A DNA stretch of 41,376 nt, taken from NCBI GenBank assembly GCA_015066935.1, contig SVNK01000013.1, positions 1 through 41,376 on the forward strand, in the 5' to 3' direction. Both the position numbers and the translations under genes were made by a program. This document shows positions 33,323 to 41,376 of this stretch, in pieces. Position 1 is the stretch's first letter, and the number at the start of each line of letters is the position of its first letter. This DNA is from Ruminococcus sp. (GTDB taxonomy: Bacteria; Bacillota; Clostridia; Oscillospirales; Ruminococcaceae). The notes below the pieces were generated by a model. That model was not told where the DNA came from and made no database searches. It saw only the letters and a list, made by a program, of their open reading frames with translations.

Positions 33323-35955
33323 AACATACATTGAATTTGATCAAAATATCCTTGAAAAGTCTGCTCCGCAGAAACAACGGAAACAAGCTATTGCTCATAG
33401 CAATATGTATTCTGACGCTTGTTCCTATGTTTCTGTATAACACAACAAACAGTATTATTGCGACCGTTAAAGACCAAAGAACAGCCGTTTACGGAATCTT
33501 TGATGAAATATATTATCGTGAGCAAGTGTCGGATTTATCAACATTCACCGACGAAACATTTGAGGGATTACTGCCCAATTACAGATACGAAAGTTATGGT
33601 GTATTCTATACAGCTAAAACCTTACCTTTGGAGGGAAACAAAAGTCTAAACTTAGGCTTTGCAGACTCCGAAGCAATACGGATCGGTTGTATAAGCATAA
33701 AAGAAGGTCGCCTACCGGAAACCGACAATGAAATTGCGTTGACTGAAGGTATCGCACAAGAATTAGGCGATTATAGTGTCGGGCAGGAAATTACCATTGA
33801 AAATCAAACGTATTCTCTGTGCGGAATCGTAAATGACTTCGGAAGATTATGGCCCCGTGGTGAATTGCAGATAAAGGACAACATTACGCCTGTCAATGCA
33901 TTTATCACCCAAAACCGTCTTGAACAAGTTTTTGAAGAAACCCACAGCATCACACAACAAATTGTTATCATTAAAGAAGCGGGAATCGTTAATTCCAACG
34001 ATGAAACAACAAGGCTATTTTCAAGCAACAAATCCTTTGATGTGAGTGAGAATTTCTCCATCCCTCAGAGTTTTATGGTCTTGATGTATGTAATATCGTT
34101 ATTGATCGTGACAACGATTCTGATTATGAACAAGACGAAGCTTCTTACAAGAATCCGTAATTACCTCTTGCTCGGTATGAATAAAGGCAGTGTTTTCTTT
34201 ATTCTTATGTTCGAAATGATTTGTATTTTGGTGATTGGTGCTGCGGTGGGGAGTGTGTTGAGTTTCTTTGCATCGAAGGCTTGTTTGCACCTTCTTCTGA
34301 ATAACGAATACAGCTCGCCGGTGTTTGATTTCAATATGCAGTTGAACACGGCGCTGATAATGTCCCTTTGCGTAGGGTTCATTATCACGTTTACAATCTA
34401 TGCAGCATACATCGTAAAACAGACTGCGCTTGACAGTGAGATAAGCGGAAAACATTACAAAAACACGAAGGCAAGAGTCAGCATATTCAAATTGGATATG
34501 TTCAAAAATCGCAAAGCCATTATAGCGATTGTACTGCTGGTTTCATTATCGTGTACGTTATTGTCCTACGGAATCGCATATAAAAACTATTTCACCGAGG
34601 ATGTAACAGAAACTAATTCAAACTATGTGGAAAATGATTATGACTTTCAGTTTGCCTCAAAGCTGATCAATGCACCACCTCTTACGGATAAAGTCACGGG
34701 AGAACAATTAACCCCCTTGCTTTTTACAAACAATTACGAAAAGAATGGGGCTGATCAAGACTTTATTGATTCCATTGCAGCCATTCCGGGAGTGTCGAAG
34801 ATTTTATCATACAGAGAGAATCAAAAAATGAATCTCCTTGTAAAAGCCGGCAGCATTGATACGTATTTTGATGGTTCCGACTCGATGCCCGATGGCAGAT
34901 ATAGTATGGAAACATTTATGCAAATCAACAATTATAATCTCATTTGGGATACATTCCAATATGCAGATGACGATGTGTTGATATGTAGCGAGATCGTCGG
35001 ATACAGCCAGCAAAGTTTGGAAGAGTTAAAGGCATCTGTTATTGAGGGCGAGATCAACATAGACAAGCTAATGTCGGGAGAAGAGGTCATTCTCCGTGTT
35101 CCCGCATACAAAATAACGGAGCAAGATTTTGGTGGAACGATACTAAGAGGAATTATCCCTGCAGAGTATGACGATCCGGATGCAATCAATATGACACAGT
35201 TTAAGGTCGGTGATGAAATCACACTTTCGGGATTGCTTACGGACGAGCCGTTAAACGGCGGCGTCGCAGAATCGGATATATCTTTATTTTACCGAAAGGA
35301 TGTAACGGTAAAAATCGGAGCTATTATCCGCAGTACCGATGGTAAACTCATTTCAAGCAGAGCCGGAGCAGCTTGTTCGGTTCTGACTGCAAATGAAGCA
35401 TTGGACGAGCTGGGAATCCCCGCCGCTTACAGCGTGGTTAGCATTTATACCGATGTTGATGCAAACAACACACTGATTGCGAAAGAACTGCAAGTATTGG
35501 GTCTTGATTACCCCAATATGACATTTGAGAATTGGTCAAGTGATGTCAGGACGTATAAGATCTACAACCTGCTTGTGGCTATTTTCGCTGTAACATTTAT
35601 GGTCATACTAACAGTAGTAACCTTTACGATGCTTCTGATTCAGCTTGTTATTAAGACAAGATTAAGCCTTTCGACATATACGCTTTATCGAATCAACGGT
35701 TTGAGTTTCCGAAAACTGATAGCATCCTTGCTCCTACAGTTAGTAGCGGCTTTCTCCATCGGAGCTATATTATCTGTGCCAATGACGTGGTTGATAATTA
35801 AAAAGGGCTTCAATATTTTAGGCGCAATAACGCATTACTTTACGCAAAGCGATTATCTGTTTGTTGTACTAAGCGTGTTTGTGCTTATGATTGTTTCGTT
35901 TATTCCGAGTTTAGGCATACTGTATAAGCAGAAAAACAATATTCTTTTAGATTAA
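33319..35955 (+). CDS. FtsX-family ABC permease, duplicated core
   Basis: An 878-residue membrane protein with one N-terminal helix (about 26-44), three helices at about 253-370, another at about 400-415 and three near 750-870, with a large external domain at 420-740 and a smaller one at 45-245. This is the double FtsX/MacB layout of lantibiotic-immunity and peptide-detoxification permeases; at this length it is larger than BceB (about 650) and nearer the SalY/MacB-like group. Last gene of the module. Confidence 0.9.
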   Translation: MKHTLNLIKISLKSLLRRNNGNKLLLIAICILTLVPMFLYNTTNSIIATVKDQRTAVYGIFDEIYYREQVSDLSTFTDETFEGLLPNYRYESYGVFYTAKTLPLEGNKSLNLGFADSEAIRIGCISIKEGRLPETDNEIALTEGIAQELGDYSVGQEITIENQTYSLCGIVNDFGRLWPRGELQIKDNITPVNAFITQNRLEQVFEETHSITQQIVIIKEAGIVNSNDETTRLFSSNKSFDVSENFSIPQSFMVLMYVISLLIVTTILIMNKTKLLTRIRNYLLLGMNKGSVFFILMFEMICILVIGAAVGSVLSFFASKACLHLLLNNEYSSPVFDFNMQLNTALIMSLCVGFIITFTIYAAYIVKQTALDSEISGKHYKNTKARVSIFKLDMFKNRKAIIAIVLLVSLSCTLLSYGIAYKNYFTEDVTETNSNYVENDYDFQFASKLINAPPLTDKVTGEQLTPLLFTNNYEKNGADQDFIDSIAAIPGVSKILSYRENQKMNLLVKAGSIDTYFDGSDSMPDGRYSMETFMQINNYNLIWDTFQYADDDVLICSEIVGYSQQSLEELKASVIEGEINIDKLMSGEEVILRVPAYKITEQDFGGTILRGIIPAEYDDPDAINMTQFKVGDEITLSGLLTDEPLNGGVAESDISLFYRKDVTVKIGAIIRSTDGKLISSRAGAACSVLTANEALDELGIPAAYSVVSIYTDVDANNTLIAKELQVLGLDYPNMTFENWSSDVRTYKIYNLLVAIFAVTFMVILTVVTFTMLLIQLVIKTRLSLSTYTLYRINGLSFRKLIASLLLQLVAAFSIGAILSVPMTWLIIKKGFNILGAITHYFTQSDYLFVVLSVFVLMIVSFIPSLGILYKQKNNILLD

Positions 35956-36046
35956 ATCATTATGTGAGAGTTATTGTATCCGTTTGTGATATCGCTTTAA
36001 CAATAACCACGACTATGAATTATATCCACAATATTTCCTAAAAGCC

Positions 36047-36079
36047 AAAGCCATGCAGTCAATTAAACTGCATGGCTTT
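36047..36079 (+). terminator. Terminator of the cargo operon
   Basis: A perfect 13-bp stem (AAAGCCATGCAGT with ACTGCATGGCTTT) around a 7-nt loop. The T tail is short. Confidence 0.75.
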
Positions 36080-36105
36080 CGTTCGCTCAATCGGTTTGGA
36101 GTGAA

Positions 36106-36143
36106 TGTTCCCTATCGCAAACACGATTTTTCGGACTTTTTTG
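36106..36143 (-). repeat. Right 38-bp imperfect inverted repeat of mobile block A
   Basis: Partner of 23896-23933 (30 of 38 identical, no gaps, opposite orientation). It begins 27 bp after the cargo terminator. The shared TAGGGAACA core also resembles motif A of the internal array (TATAGGGAACTG). Confidence 0.85.
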
Positions 36144-36250
36144 CGTATCTGGAGCTAAAAATTTTTAGTGTAAAACCGTAGATGACATTTTGCCTTTTCA
36201 GCAATAAAACACGACTCGAACGGGCGTTTTTTGATTTTCAAGAGGTTTGA

Positions 36251-36290
36251 GAGCAGATTTGGAGAGAAGTTTCCGAAGTCTGCTCTTTTT
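36251..36290 (+). terminator. Terminator with no visible gene upstream
   Basis: GAGCAGA pairs with TCTGCTC, followed by TTTTTT. Nothing coding lies between it and the permease 300 bp away, so it may belong to a gene removed by insertion of block A. Confidence 0.7.
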
Positions 36291-36338
36291 TATTGCAAAA
36301 AACTTTCACAAAGTTTGAAACGGTTTCTTGTTCGTTAT

Positions 36339-36384
36339 GCCGAATTGATTGAGAAGTGAAATCTCGATTGGTTCGGCTTTTTTT
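36339..36384 (+). terminator. Second terminator before the DUF6329-like gene
   Basis: GCCGAA...GAGA pairs with TCTC...TTCGGC in an interrupted stem, followed by TTTTTTT. The stretch 36144-36425 otherwise contains only the promoter region of the next gene. Confidence 0.75.
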
Positions 36385-36425
36385 GTTTTCCCCTATACTA
36401 TTAAAATGAAAGAGAGTTGATGCCA

Positions 36426-37511
36426 ATGAAGAAAATCACATTCAATGCTCTGCTCAATCACAAGGCTCATAACTATAAGCCGATGCAGATTGAAGTGGAG
36501 AAAGTCATTCCTCTCTACGGTAAGAGGTTTGAGCAGATGAGAGATCATCCCTTGGATGACTGCCCCGAAATTATCGAGAACAGAGAACTGATGTATATGG
36601 AGGGCAACATCGCCCACTGCCTCCTCTTCCTCGATGCTAACGGCAGCGATGGAATTCTGGTGGAAGCGGAGGGCTTTGGATATGCACGCAAGTCACAGTT
36701 CATTCCTAATGCAAGAGCAATCATTGAGGCGAATGACATTACTGCCGGAGAACGTCAGCTCCACGCAGAGCTGAAAGGTATGGTTGACCGAATCGCAGAG
36801 CTTGCTCACACAGGTCAGAAGCACTTCATCTTTGAAGATATGCTCGGCGATGAAGATTTGCGAGTTCTGATGATTCGGACGGTGGCAGAAATGCTTGACA
36901 GACGTGAAGATCTTGCAGAGGTTCGTGACCACTACCTCGGAATTACAGGTCAGGCAGATTTCACGGTAACTGCAAAACCTGCACAGGAAATGAAGCTCTA
37001 TTGTCCCCTTGAGATTCAGGCTGAACCACAGATCTACGAAACAGATTGGGATGCACCGTATGAAGATGACCTTGAGGTTATTCCATCAAGCTGTGCTTGT
37101 GGCTGTGAGGATGAGATCAATGAAGCCATTGAGAAATACTCCGAGCCGGAGGAAAAACACCGTGGACTGATGGTATATTATGATGCAAACTCACCTGTCA
37201 ATGAAAAAGTTGTATCCGCATTCCCGTCAGTAGAGGTTAGAAACGGAGAGCTTGTGGGAGTTCTCACCTGTCGATTGACCGAACCGCTTACTGATAGCGA
37301 AATGAAAGAGTTTCAGGACTGGTGGTCTGGACAAGCATCAGATGGGTTTGGTGAATCGATCGAGCAGAAAGAAATCAAGACCGAGGCATTCGGTACGATT
37401 TACGTCAGTTTCTGGAACCCCTCCGACAGCTGGCAGATTGAAACCGAGATGACAGACACAGCCGATATTGAGGAAGAAGAAAGCCTCGATATGGGCGGTA
37501 TTTCTATGTGA
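36426..37511 (+). CDS. DUF6329-like protein of integrative elements
   Basis: A 361-residue acidic cytosolic protein that I associate with the DUF6329 group found in ICEs and large plasmids of gut Firmicutes; no function is known. The N-terminal part (about 1-160, LIEV-like PMQIEVEKVIPLYGKRFEQM and DLRVLMIRTVAEMLDRREDL) precedes a Cys-containing stretch CACGCEDE near 222 and a C-terminal domain of about 110 residues (LMVYYDANSPVNEKVVSAFP). ATG 36426 follows AGAGAG; two other possible starts lie within 9 bp. It opens a run of element genes reading to the right. Confidence 0.65.
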   Translation: MKKITFNALLNHKAHNYKPMQIEVEKVIPLYGKRFEQMRDHPLDDCPEIIENRELMYMEGNIAHCLLFLDANGSDGILVEAEGFGYARKSQFIPNARAIIEANDITAGERQLHAELKGMVDRIAELAHTGQKHFIFEDMLGDEDLRVLMIRTVAEMLDRREDLAEVRDHYLGITGQADFTVTAKPAQEMKLYCPLEIQAEPQIYETDWDAPYEDDLEVIPSSCACGCEDEINEAIEKYSEPEEKHRGLMVYYDANSPVNEKVVSAFPSVEVRNGELVGVLTCRLTEPLTDSEMKEFQDWWSGQASDGFGESIEQKEIKTEAFGTIYVSFWNPSDSWQIETEMTDTADIEEEESLDMGGISM

Positions 37512-37521
37512 GGTGGGTTTC

Positions 37522-38064
37522 ATGAGTCAGTTTCCAAGCCAGAAAGAAGTAGAACGTATCAAAAAGATGTATCCAACAGGTACAAGAATTCAGATTGAGA
37601 GAATGAATGATCCGTATCATCCGATTGAACGTGGCACCAAAGGTACTGTTGACTATGTAGATGATGCAGGCACACTTCATTGCACTTTTGACAATGGCCG
37701 CACTCTGGGAGTCGTTACCGATGCAGATATTTTCCATGTCATTGACAGGTTGAATGTTCCGGTTGCTGAGCGTTATGCTTGTCTGCTTGGCTCTGCAATT
37801 GACGGCAACAAGCGACTCCACAATGTTCAGGAGGTTGCCGAGTTTATCTGTAAGCATGGTCAGTATGGTGATGTGCGAATCACAACCATGGAAGGCAAAG
37901 AGCTGCTTGACACCTTTGGCATTTATATCAATGAGATTTCGGATATGGAGTACCGTGAGGAGCTTCTCAAGGTGCTGATTCCGATGCAGCATGAGATTGA
38001 AAATGCTGCGTTCTCGGATGATGAGGACATGGACGAAACCGAAGATGTGAACATGACGATGTAA
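37522..38064 (+). CDS. DUF4314 domain protein
   Basis: A 180-residue protein. Residues about 10-72 match DUF4314, a small SH3-like beta barrel (MYPTGTRIQIERMNDPYHPI, GTKGTVDYVDDAGTLHCTFD, GRTLGVV). The remaining 110 residues are helical and acidic. ATG 37522 has GAGGTGGG upstream, and the gene follows the previous one after 10 bp, so they are co-transcribed. Such proteins are typical of conjugative elements; function unknown. Confidence 0.85.
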   Translation: MSQFPSQKEVERIKKMYPTGTRIQIERMNDPYHPIERGTKGTVDYVDDAGTLHCTFDNGRTLGVVTDADIFHVIDRLNVPVAERYACLLGSAIDGNKRLHNVQEVAEFICKHGQYGDVRITTMEGKELLDTFGIYINEISDMEYREELLKVLIPMQHEIENAAFSDDEDMDETEDVNMTM

Positions 38065-38068
38065 TTTG

Positions 38069-38090
38069 AAGCCCGATTTATTCGGGCTTT
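38069..38090 (+). terminator. Terminator after the DUF4314 gene
   Basis: AAGCCCGA pairs with TCGGGCTT around a 5-nt loop, T tail short. Confidence 0.7.
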
Positions 38091-38175
38091 ACATATAAAA
38101 AAAGATGTCATACTTAAAGACTTACTGCATTTTTGGTGATATAATAAAAGTACAAAGAAAAAGGAGGTATTTCTC

Positions 38176-38523
38176 ATGACATACAATGAAATGATGCGAA
38201 AAATTAATACAGCTGGAACGTGGTTCACCGGAGCTTTTATGGGAGAAATTCTGAAAAGATATCCTAAGTTTAAAGGCGATACCGAATTGAAAGTTGATTT
38301 TATTCACTATATGCATGAAGAATATGGTAAGAATCTTGAGTATACTTTTGATACTACCAAAACAAAATGTTACGCTATTATATCAATAATCGAGGGTGGT
38401 AGAGTGATTGATGCACTTGACCATGTACTTCAAAGCAACGAAAAGAAAGTTCAGGAAGATGCACGTGAAAACGCAAGTATTTTACTTACTGAAATATTGC
38501 TAGGAAATATTGATTTGCCTTGA
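38176..38523 (+). CDS. Hypothetical protein (115 aa)
   Basis: Not recognised. A mostly helical, mildly acidic protein without membrane segment or signal peptide. AAAGGAGG lies seven bases before the ATG and TATAAT at about 38137 is a plausible -10, so it appears to be transcribed alone between two terminators. Codon use is more A/T-rich than that of its neighbours, like the 22.0-kb gene, suggesting different origin. Confidence 0.7.
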   Translation: MTYNEMMRKINTAGTWFTGAFMGEILKRYPKFKGDTELKVDFIHYMHEEYGKNLEYTFDTTKTKCYAIISIIEGGRVIDALDHVLQSNEKKVQEDARENASILLTEILLGNIDLP

Positions 38524-38547
38524 AAAATCTAATGAATCTCATTACAT

Positions 38548-38580
38548 AGCCGTTTGTGACTAACAATCACAGACGGCTTT
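38548..38580 (+). terminator. Terminator of the 38.2-kb gene
   Basis: AGCCGTTTGTGA pairs with TCACAGACGGCT (10 of 12 pairs) around 7 nt, with a short T tail. Confidence 0.75.
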
Positions 38581-38612
38581 TCTTATACCCAAAAACGAAA
38601 GGAGTTTTGAAA

Positions 38613-39848
38613 ATGATAAGATATTTCGAGGCATTCGCAGGTCTCGGCGCATTTCGTTCGGCTTTTGAAAAGGTCGGCGGTTTCGAGTGCGTCGGATGGT
38701 GCGAAATTGACCGCTATGCACAGAAGGCTTACAGAGCCTTGTATGACACAGGAGGCGAAAAATTCTATGAGGACATCACAAAAATCGATTACGGAGGTAT
38801 GCCGGATTTTGATTTGCTCGTTGGAGGACCATGCTGCCAGTCCTTCAGCGTCGCAGGGCAGCGCAGAGCTTTTGAGGATGATCGAGGAACCCTGTTTTTC
38901 GACTTTATCCGAATCCTTGAAGCCAAGCACCCCAAGTACTTTATTGCTGAAAACGTACCCAACCTGCTGGGCATATCGCAGGGGAAATGCTTCCAGGCAA
39001 TCCTTGAAACGCTTTCAGAGCTGGGGTATAGCATGTGCTGGCGTGTGCTTAACTCTGCCGGCTTTGGAATACCGCAGTCAAGAAAAAGGCTATTCCTTGT
39101 CGGACATCTTGGAGAAAGATGTCCCGGCGAAGTATTATCTTTCGGAAGAAGCTATGCGAAAAATGGAACAGCAGGAAAACCTGAACAGCTGATTGCAGGC
39201 AGTCAGGGCTCAAGGGTGTATTCCACAAATGGAACAGCCGTAACACAGTGCAGCGGTTCGGGTGGCAGAGGCGGTAAGACGGGATTGTATCTGATTGACT
39301 ACAATCCACCCCCTCACCTGACGGAGATTGCAAGGTGTATTACAGCAAGACAGGACAGCGGAATCAGTAACCATAAGGGTGAACATTCCGCTGTTTTTGT
39401 TGATCTGAATGAGAATCCGCTGATTACGGACAACGCAAGATGCCTGCACACGAGAATGGATGTTGGTGTTGGAAAAGGCACTCACAAGAGTGAGCGTTCG
39501 GGTGTACTGCTTGAAGAACCGAGAGCAATTATCAATCCGTTCAAAGAGGAAGTTTACCAGAATGGACGCAGAATCAAAGAACCCGGTGAGCCGATGTTCA
39601 CTATCACTGTAACGGACAGGCACGGCATTGTTCACAGAGGAAGAATCAGGCGTTTAATCCCAAAGGAATGCTTCCGATTGCAGGGATTTACAGCAGAACA
39701 GTTTGAAAAGGTAAAATCGGCAGGCATATCCGATTCACAGCTTTACAAGCTTGCAGGCAATTCTATCACGGTTCCTGTGGTGGAGGCAATTGCAAAAAAT
39801 CTTTTGAAATTTGACAAGGAGTTGAGAGAACATGGAAAATATGATTAA
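38613..39848 (+). CDS. DNA cytosine-5 methyltransferase (orphan)
   Basis: A 411-residue C5-cytosine methyltransferase. Motif I is FEAFAGLGAFRSAF (AdoMet site), motif IV GGPCCQSFS with catalytic Cys75, motif VI AENVPNLL, motif VIII-like QSRKRLFLVG and motif X GNSITVPVVEAIAKNLL. Motif IV is normally GGPPCQ; here the second Pro is Cys, giving two adjacent Cys. The middle (about 190-320) is the target-recognition domain. ATG 38613 follows AAAGGAG. No restriction endonuclease lies next to it, so it probably protects element DNA against host restriction. Confidence 0.93.
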   Translation: MIRYFEAFAGLGAFRSAFEKVGGFECVGWCEIDRYAQKAYRALYDTGGEKFYEDITKIDYGGMPDFDLLVGGPCCQSFSVAGQRRAFEDDRGTLFFDFIRILEAKHPKYFIAENVPNLLGISQGKCFQAILETLSELGYSMCWRVLNSAGFGIPQSRKRLFLVGHLGERCPGEVLSFGRSYAKNGTAGKPEQLIAGSQGSRVYSTNGTAVTQCSGSGGRGGKTGLYLIDYNPPPHLTEIARCITARQDSGISNHKGEHSAVFVDLNENPLITDNARCLHTRMDVGVGKGTHKSERSGVLLEEPRAIINPFKEEVYQNGRRIKEPGEPMFTITVTDRHGIVHRGRIRRLIPKECFRLQGFTAEQFEKVKSAGISDSQLYKLAGNSITVPVVEAIAKNLLKFDKELREHGKYD

Positions 39849-40602
39849 GACATTCGTCAATGAGGAATTCGGCACGGTGAGAACGCTCATGAAGGACGGT
39901 CAGCCGTGGTTTGTGGGAAAGGATATTGCTGATGCCTTGGGCTATAGCAAATCGAGAAATGCGATTGCAAATCATGTCGATGACGAAGATAAAACCACCG
40001 CCCTGATTCAGGGCGGTGGTTCCAACTACAAAACAACAGTCGTAATTATCAATGAAAGCGGACTTTACAGCTTGATTCTTTCGAGTAAACTTGAAACTGC
40101 AAAACGCTTCAAACATTGGGTTACAAGTGAAATCCTCCCCACCATCCGCAGAACCGGCGGCTATGTGGGCAACGAGGATATGTTCGTGGAAAGCTATCTT
40201 CCTTTCGCTGATGACGCAGTGAAGAACCTGTTCCGACTGAACCTCATGACAATCCGTCAGCTGAATGAGAAAATCAGGAGGGATGAACCGCTGGTGCAGT
40301 TTGCCAATCAGGTAGCGGACACGGAGAACGTCATCGACATCGGCAGGATGGCAAAGCTCGCCAATGAGGAAAATATTCGCATCGGACGCAATACGCTGTT
40401 CCGCTGGCTGAAGGGCAGAAAAATCCTCATGAGCAACAACATCCCCTATCAGCAGTTCATTGACAGAGGATATTTCGTTGTGAAGGAGTCCGTGTACGAG
40501 CAGCATGGAATGCAGAAAACCTATCAGCAGACCTATGTCACAGGCAAAGGACAGCAGTATATCATCAGACTGCTGAAAGAATATTTCAGGGAGGGATGCT
40601 GA
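39832..40602 (+). CDS. BRO-N/ANT-type phage antirepressor-like protein
   Basis: A 256-residue protein. The N-terminal BRO domain (about 1-110) is clear: VRTLMKDGQPWFVGKDIADA, LGYSKSRNAIANHVD, ESGLYSLILSSKLETAKRFK and HWVTSEILPTIRRTGGY. The C-terminal half (about 145-256) resembles the phage antirepressor KilAC/ANT domain (NTLFRWLKGRKIL, TYVTGKGQQYI). Such proteins bind DNA or repressor and control phage or element induction. It overlaps the methyltransferase by 17 bp and shares a TGATG junction with the next gene, so all three are translationally linked. Confidence 0.92.
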   Translation: MENMIKTFVNEEFGTVRTLMKDGQPWFVGKDIADALGYSKSRNAIANHVDDEDKTTALIQGGGSNYKTTVVIINESGLYSLILSSKLETAKRFKHWVTSEILPTIRRTGGYVGNEDMFVESYLPFADDAVKNLFRLNLMTIRQLNEKIRRDEPLVQFANQVADTENVIDIGRMAKLANEENIRIGRNTLFRWLKGRKILMSNNIPYQQFIDRGYFVVKESVYEQHGMQKTYQQTYVTGKGQQYIIRLLKEYFREGC

Positions 40603-41376
40603 TGCCCAACAATGTAACAAACATCGTCACCTATGAGGGTGACAAAAAGCAGATTGCCGAAATGCTTGAGGCAATCAAGAACGACGAATTCGGAATCGGA
40701 ACAGTGGACTTTCAGAAAATCATTCCCATGCCCGATGATATCTATAGAGGAAATTTCGGCCCGAAAGATCGTGAGGTGTATGGAGATAAGAACTGGTACG
40801 ACTGGTCCAGAGCCAACTGGGGAACGAAATGGAACTGTTATGGATATGAGGAAGGCATTGACTACAGCCAGACCGACAGCCTGTGGTTCCAGACAGCTTG
40901 GTCTGCTCCGCATCCGATTCTACAGAAGCTCACGGAGATGTTTCCCGAAATTGAATTCAGGCATCAGTGGGCTGATGAGGACATCGGCTACAACTGCGGT
41001 CAGCACAGATATCACGGCGGTGAGCGTACCGACGAATTCTACCCCGAAAGCGAATTTGACCGAATCCGCTTTGCCGCAGAGGTGCTTGAGGTTGATCCGC
41101 AGGAATACGGATTGTTCCTCAATGAAACAAACACAGCATTCATTCAGCTTCCCGATGAGGATTTTGAGCTGATTGAGGTTGCAGGACAGACAGCACTGTT
41201 CACGGAGAACAGATATGTTGATGAAACAGTTCCCATGGGACTGCATTGTTATCAGCTTCGTCACTCCGATTACGGTGCGAATTTTATCTCTCTGGAACGC
41301 AGAGTGGGTGTGAACTTTGGTGGTACAGTCATCACAAAGGAATGCATTGACCTCGGCAGAGAGCAGTGCATTGAAT
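40602..41376 (+). CDS. YubB-like ferredoxin-fold protein with LPD28-like domain, partial
   Basis: The frame runs open from ATG 40602 (AGGGAGGG upstream) to the right edge, at least 258 residues. Residues about 1-150 resemble the DUF1281/YubB domain (MPNNVTNIVTYEGDKKQIAE, WSRANWGTKWNCYG, LWFQTAWSAPHPI), found on conjugative plasmids. From about residue 180 the sequence resembles the large polyvalent protein-associated domain LPD28 (GQTALFTENRYVDETVPMGL, HCYQLRHSD, VGVNFGGTVI). LPD modules occur in large proteins injected or expressed early by phages and conjugative elements. The C-terminus is outside the window, so a longer fusion is possible. Confidence 0.8.
   Translation, partial: MPNNVTNIVTYEGDKKQIAEMLEAIKNDEFGIGTVDFQKIIPMPDDIYRGNFGPKDREVYGDKNWYDWSRANWGTKWNCYGYEEGIDYSQTDSLWFQTAWSAPHPILQKLTEMFPEIEFRHQWADEDIGYNCGQHRYHGGERTDEFYPESEFDRIRFAAEVLEVDPQEYGLFLNETNTAFIQLPDEDFELIEVAGQTALFTENRYVDETVPMGLHCYQLRHSDYGANFISLERRVGVNFGGTVITKECIDLGREQCIE

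Noticed and set aside
40633..41172. 179-residue plus-strand ORF
   Set aside because: The open frame from 40602 has a good ribosome site, a 1-bp stop-start overlap with the antirepressor and recognisable YubB/LPD28-like sequence; this one is a frame shadow.

Overview
The window reads as a chromosome segment of a Gram-positive anaerobe close to Ruminococcus (Oscillospiraceae, Firmicutes), interrupted by horizontally acquired DNA. The evidence is combined: Shine-Dalgarno-led genes with canonical sigma-A promoters, sporulation genes (sigG, spoVAD, spoVAE), dockerin and cohesin modules joined by Thr/Ser linkers as in ruminococcal cellulosomes, and a Firmicutes-type tmRNA. The genus is an inference.

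Left edge (1-1.8 kb): the 3' end of a tyrosine integrase abuts a tRNA-Met/tRNA-Glu operon, followed by an isolated three-gene phage-like lysis cassette (coiled-coil membrane protein, holin-like protein, M15 peptidase). Chromosomal block 1 (2-8.5 kb): three overlapping genes encode a multi-input phosphorelay, namely a REC-HD-GYP regulator, a hybrid histidine kinase with HPt domain, and a second hybrid kinase whose C-terminus is a complete DegV (fatty-acid-binding) domain. Block 2 (8.5-23.9 kb): sigG, a PhoB/PhoR-like pair, spoVAD-spoVAE, a secreted transglutaminase with dockerin, a class I aminotransferase, a cohesin-linker-dockerin protein, a MITE-like element, copper ATPase plus MBL hydrolase, HU with a Lys/Ala-rich DUF6465-type protein, two small genes, smpB and ssrA (tmRNA).

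Mobile block A (23.9-36.1 kb) starts 28 bp after ssrA and is bounded by 38-bp imperfect inverted repeats that I found by eye. On the minus strand it carries a large serine recombinase, a small protein, a MOB-P-type relaxase with a second gene nested in another frame, MobC, a likely oriT zone and a RepA-like RecA-fold ATPase. Next comes about 0.9 kb of non-coding DNA holding eight degenerate units of an undescribed repeat. The plus-strand cargo is a response regulator, sensor kinase, ABC ATPase and FtsX-type permease, with a shared 19-bp operator-like sequence in front of both transcription units; this resembles antimicrobial-peptide sensing and detoxification modules.

Mobile block B (36.2 kb to the right edge) has ICE/phage-plasmid style genes: DUF6329-like and DUF4314 proteins, a hypothetical protein, an orphan cytosine-5 methyltransferase, a BRO/ANT antirepressor-like protein, and an open-ended YubB-like plus LPD28-like protein running off the window. 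Most notable are the repeat array between the RepA-like gene and the cargo operon, the kinase-DegV fusion, the inverted repeats and the nested mobilization gene.
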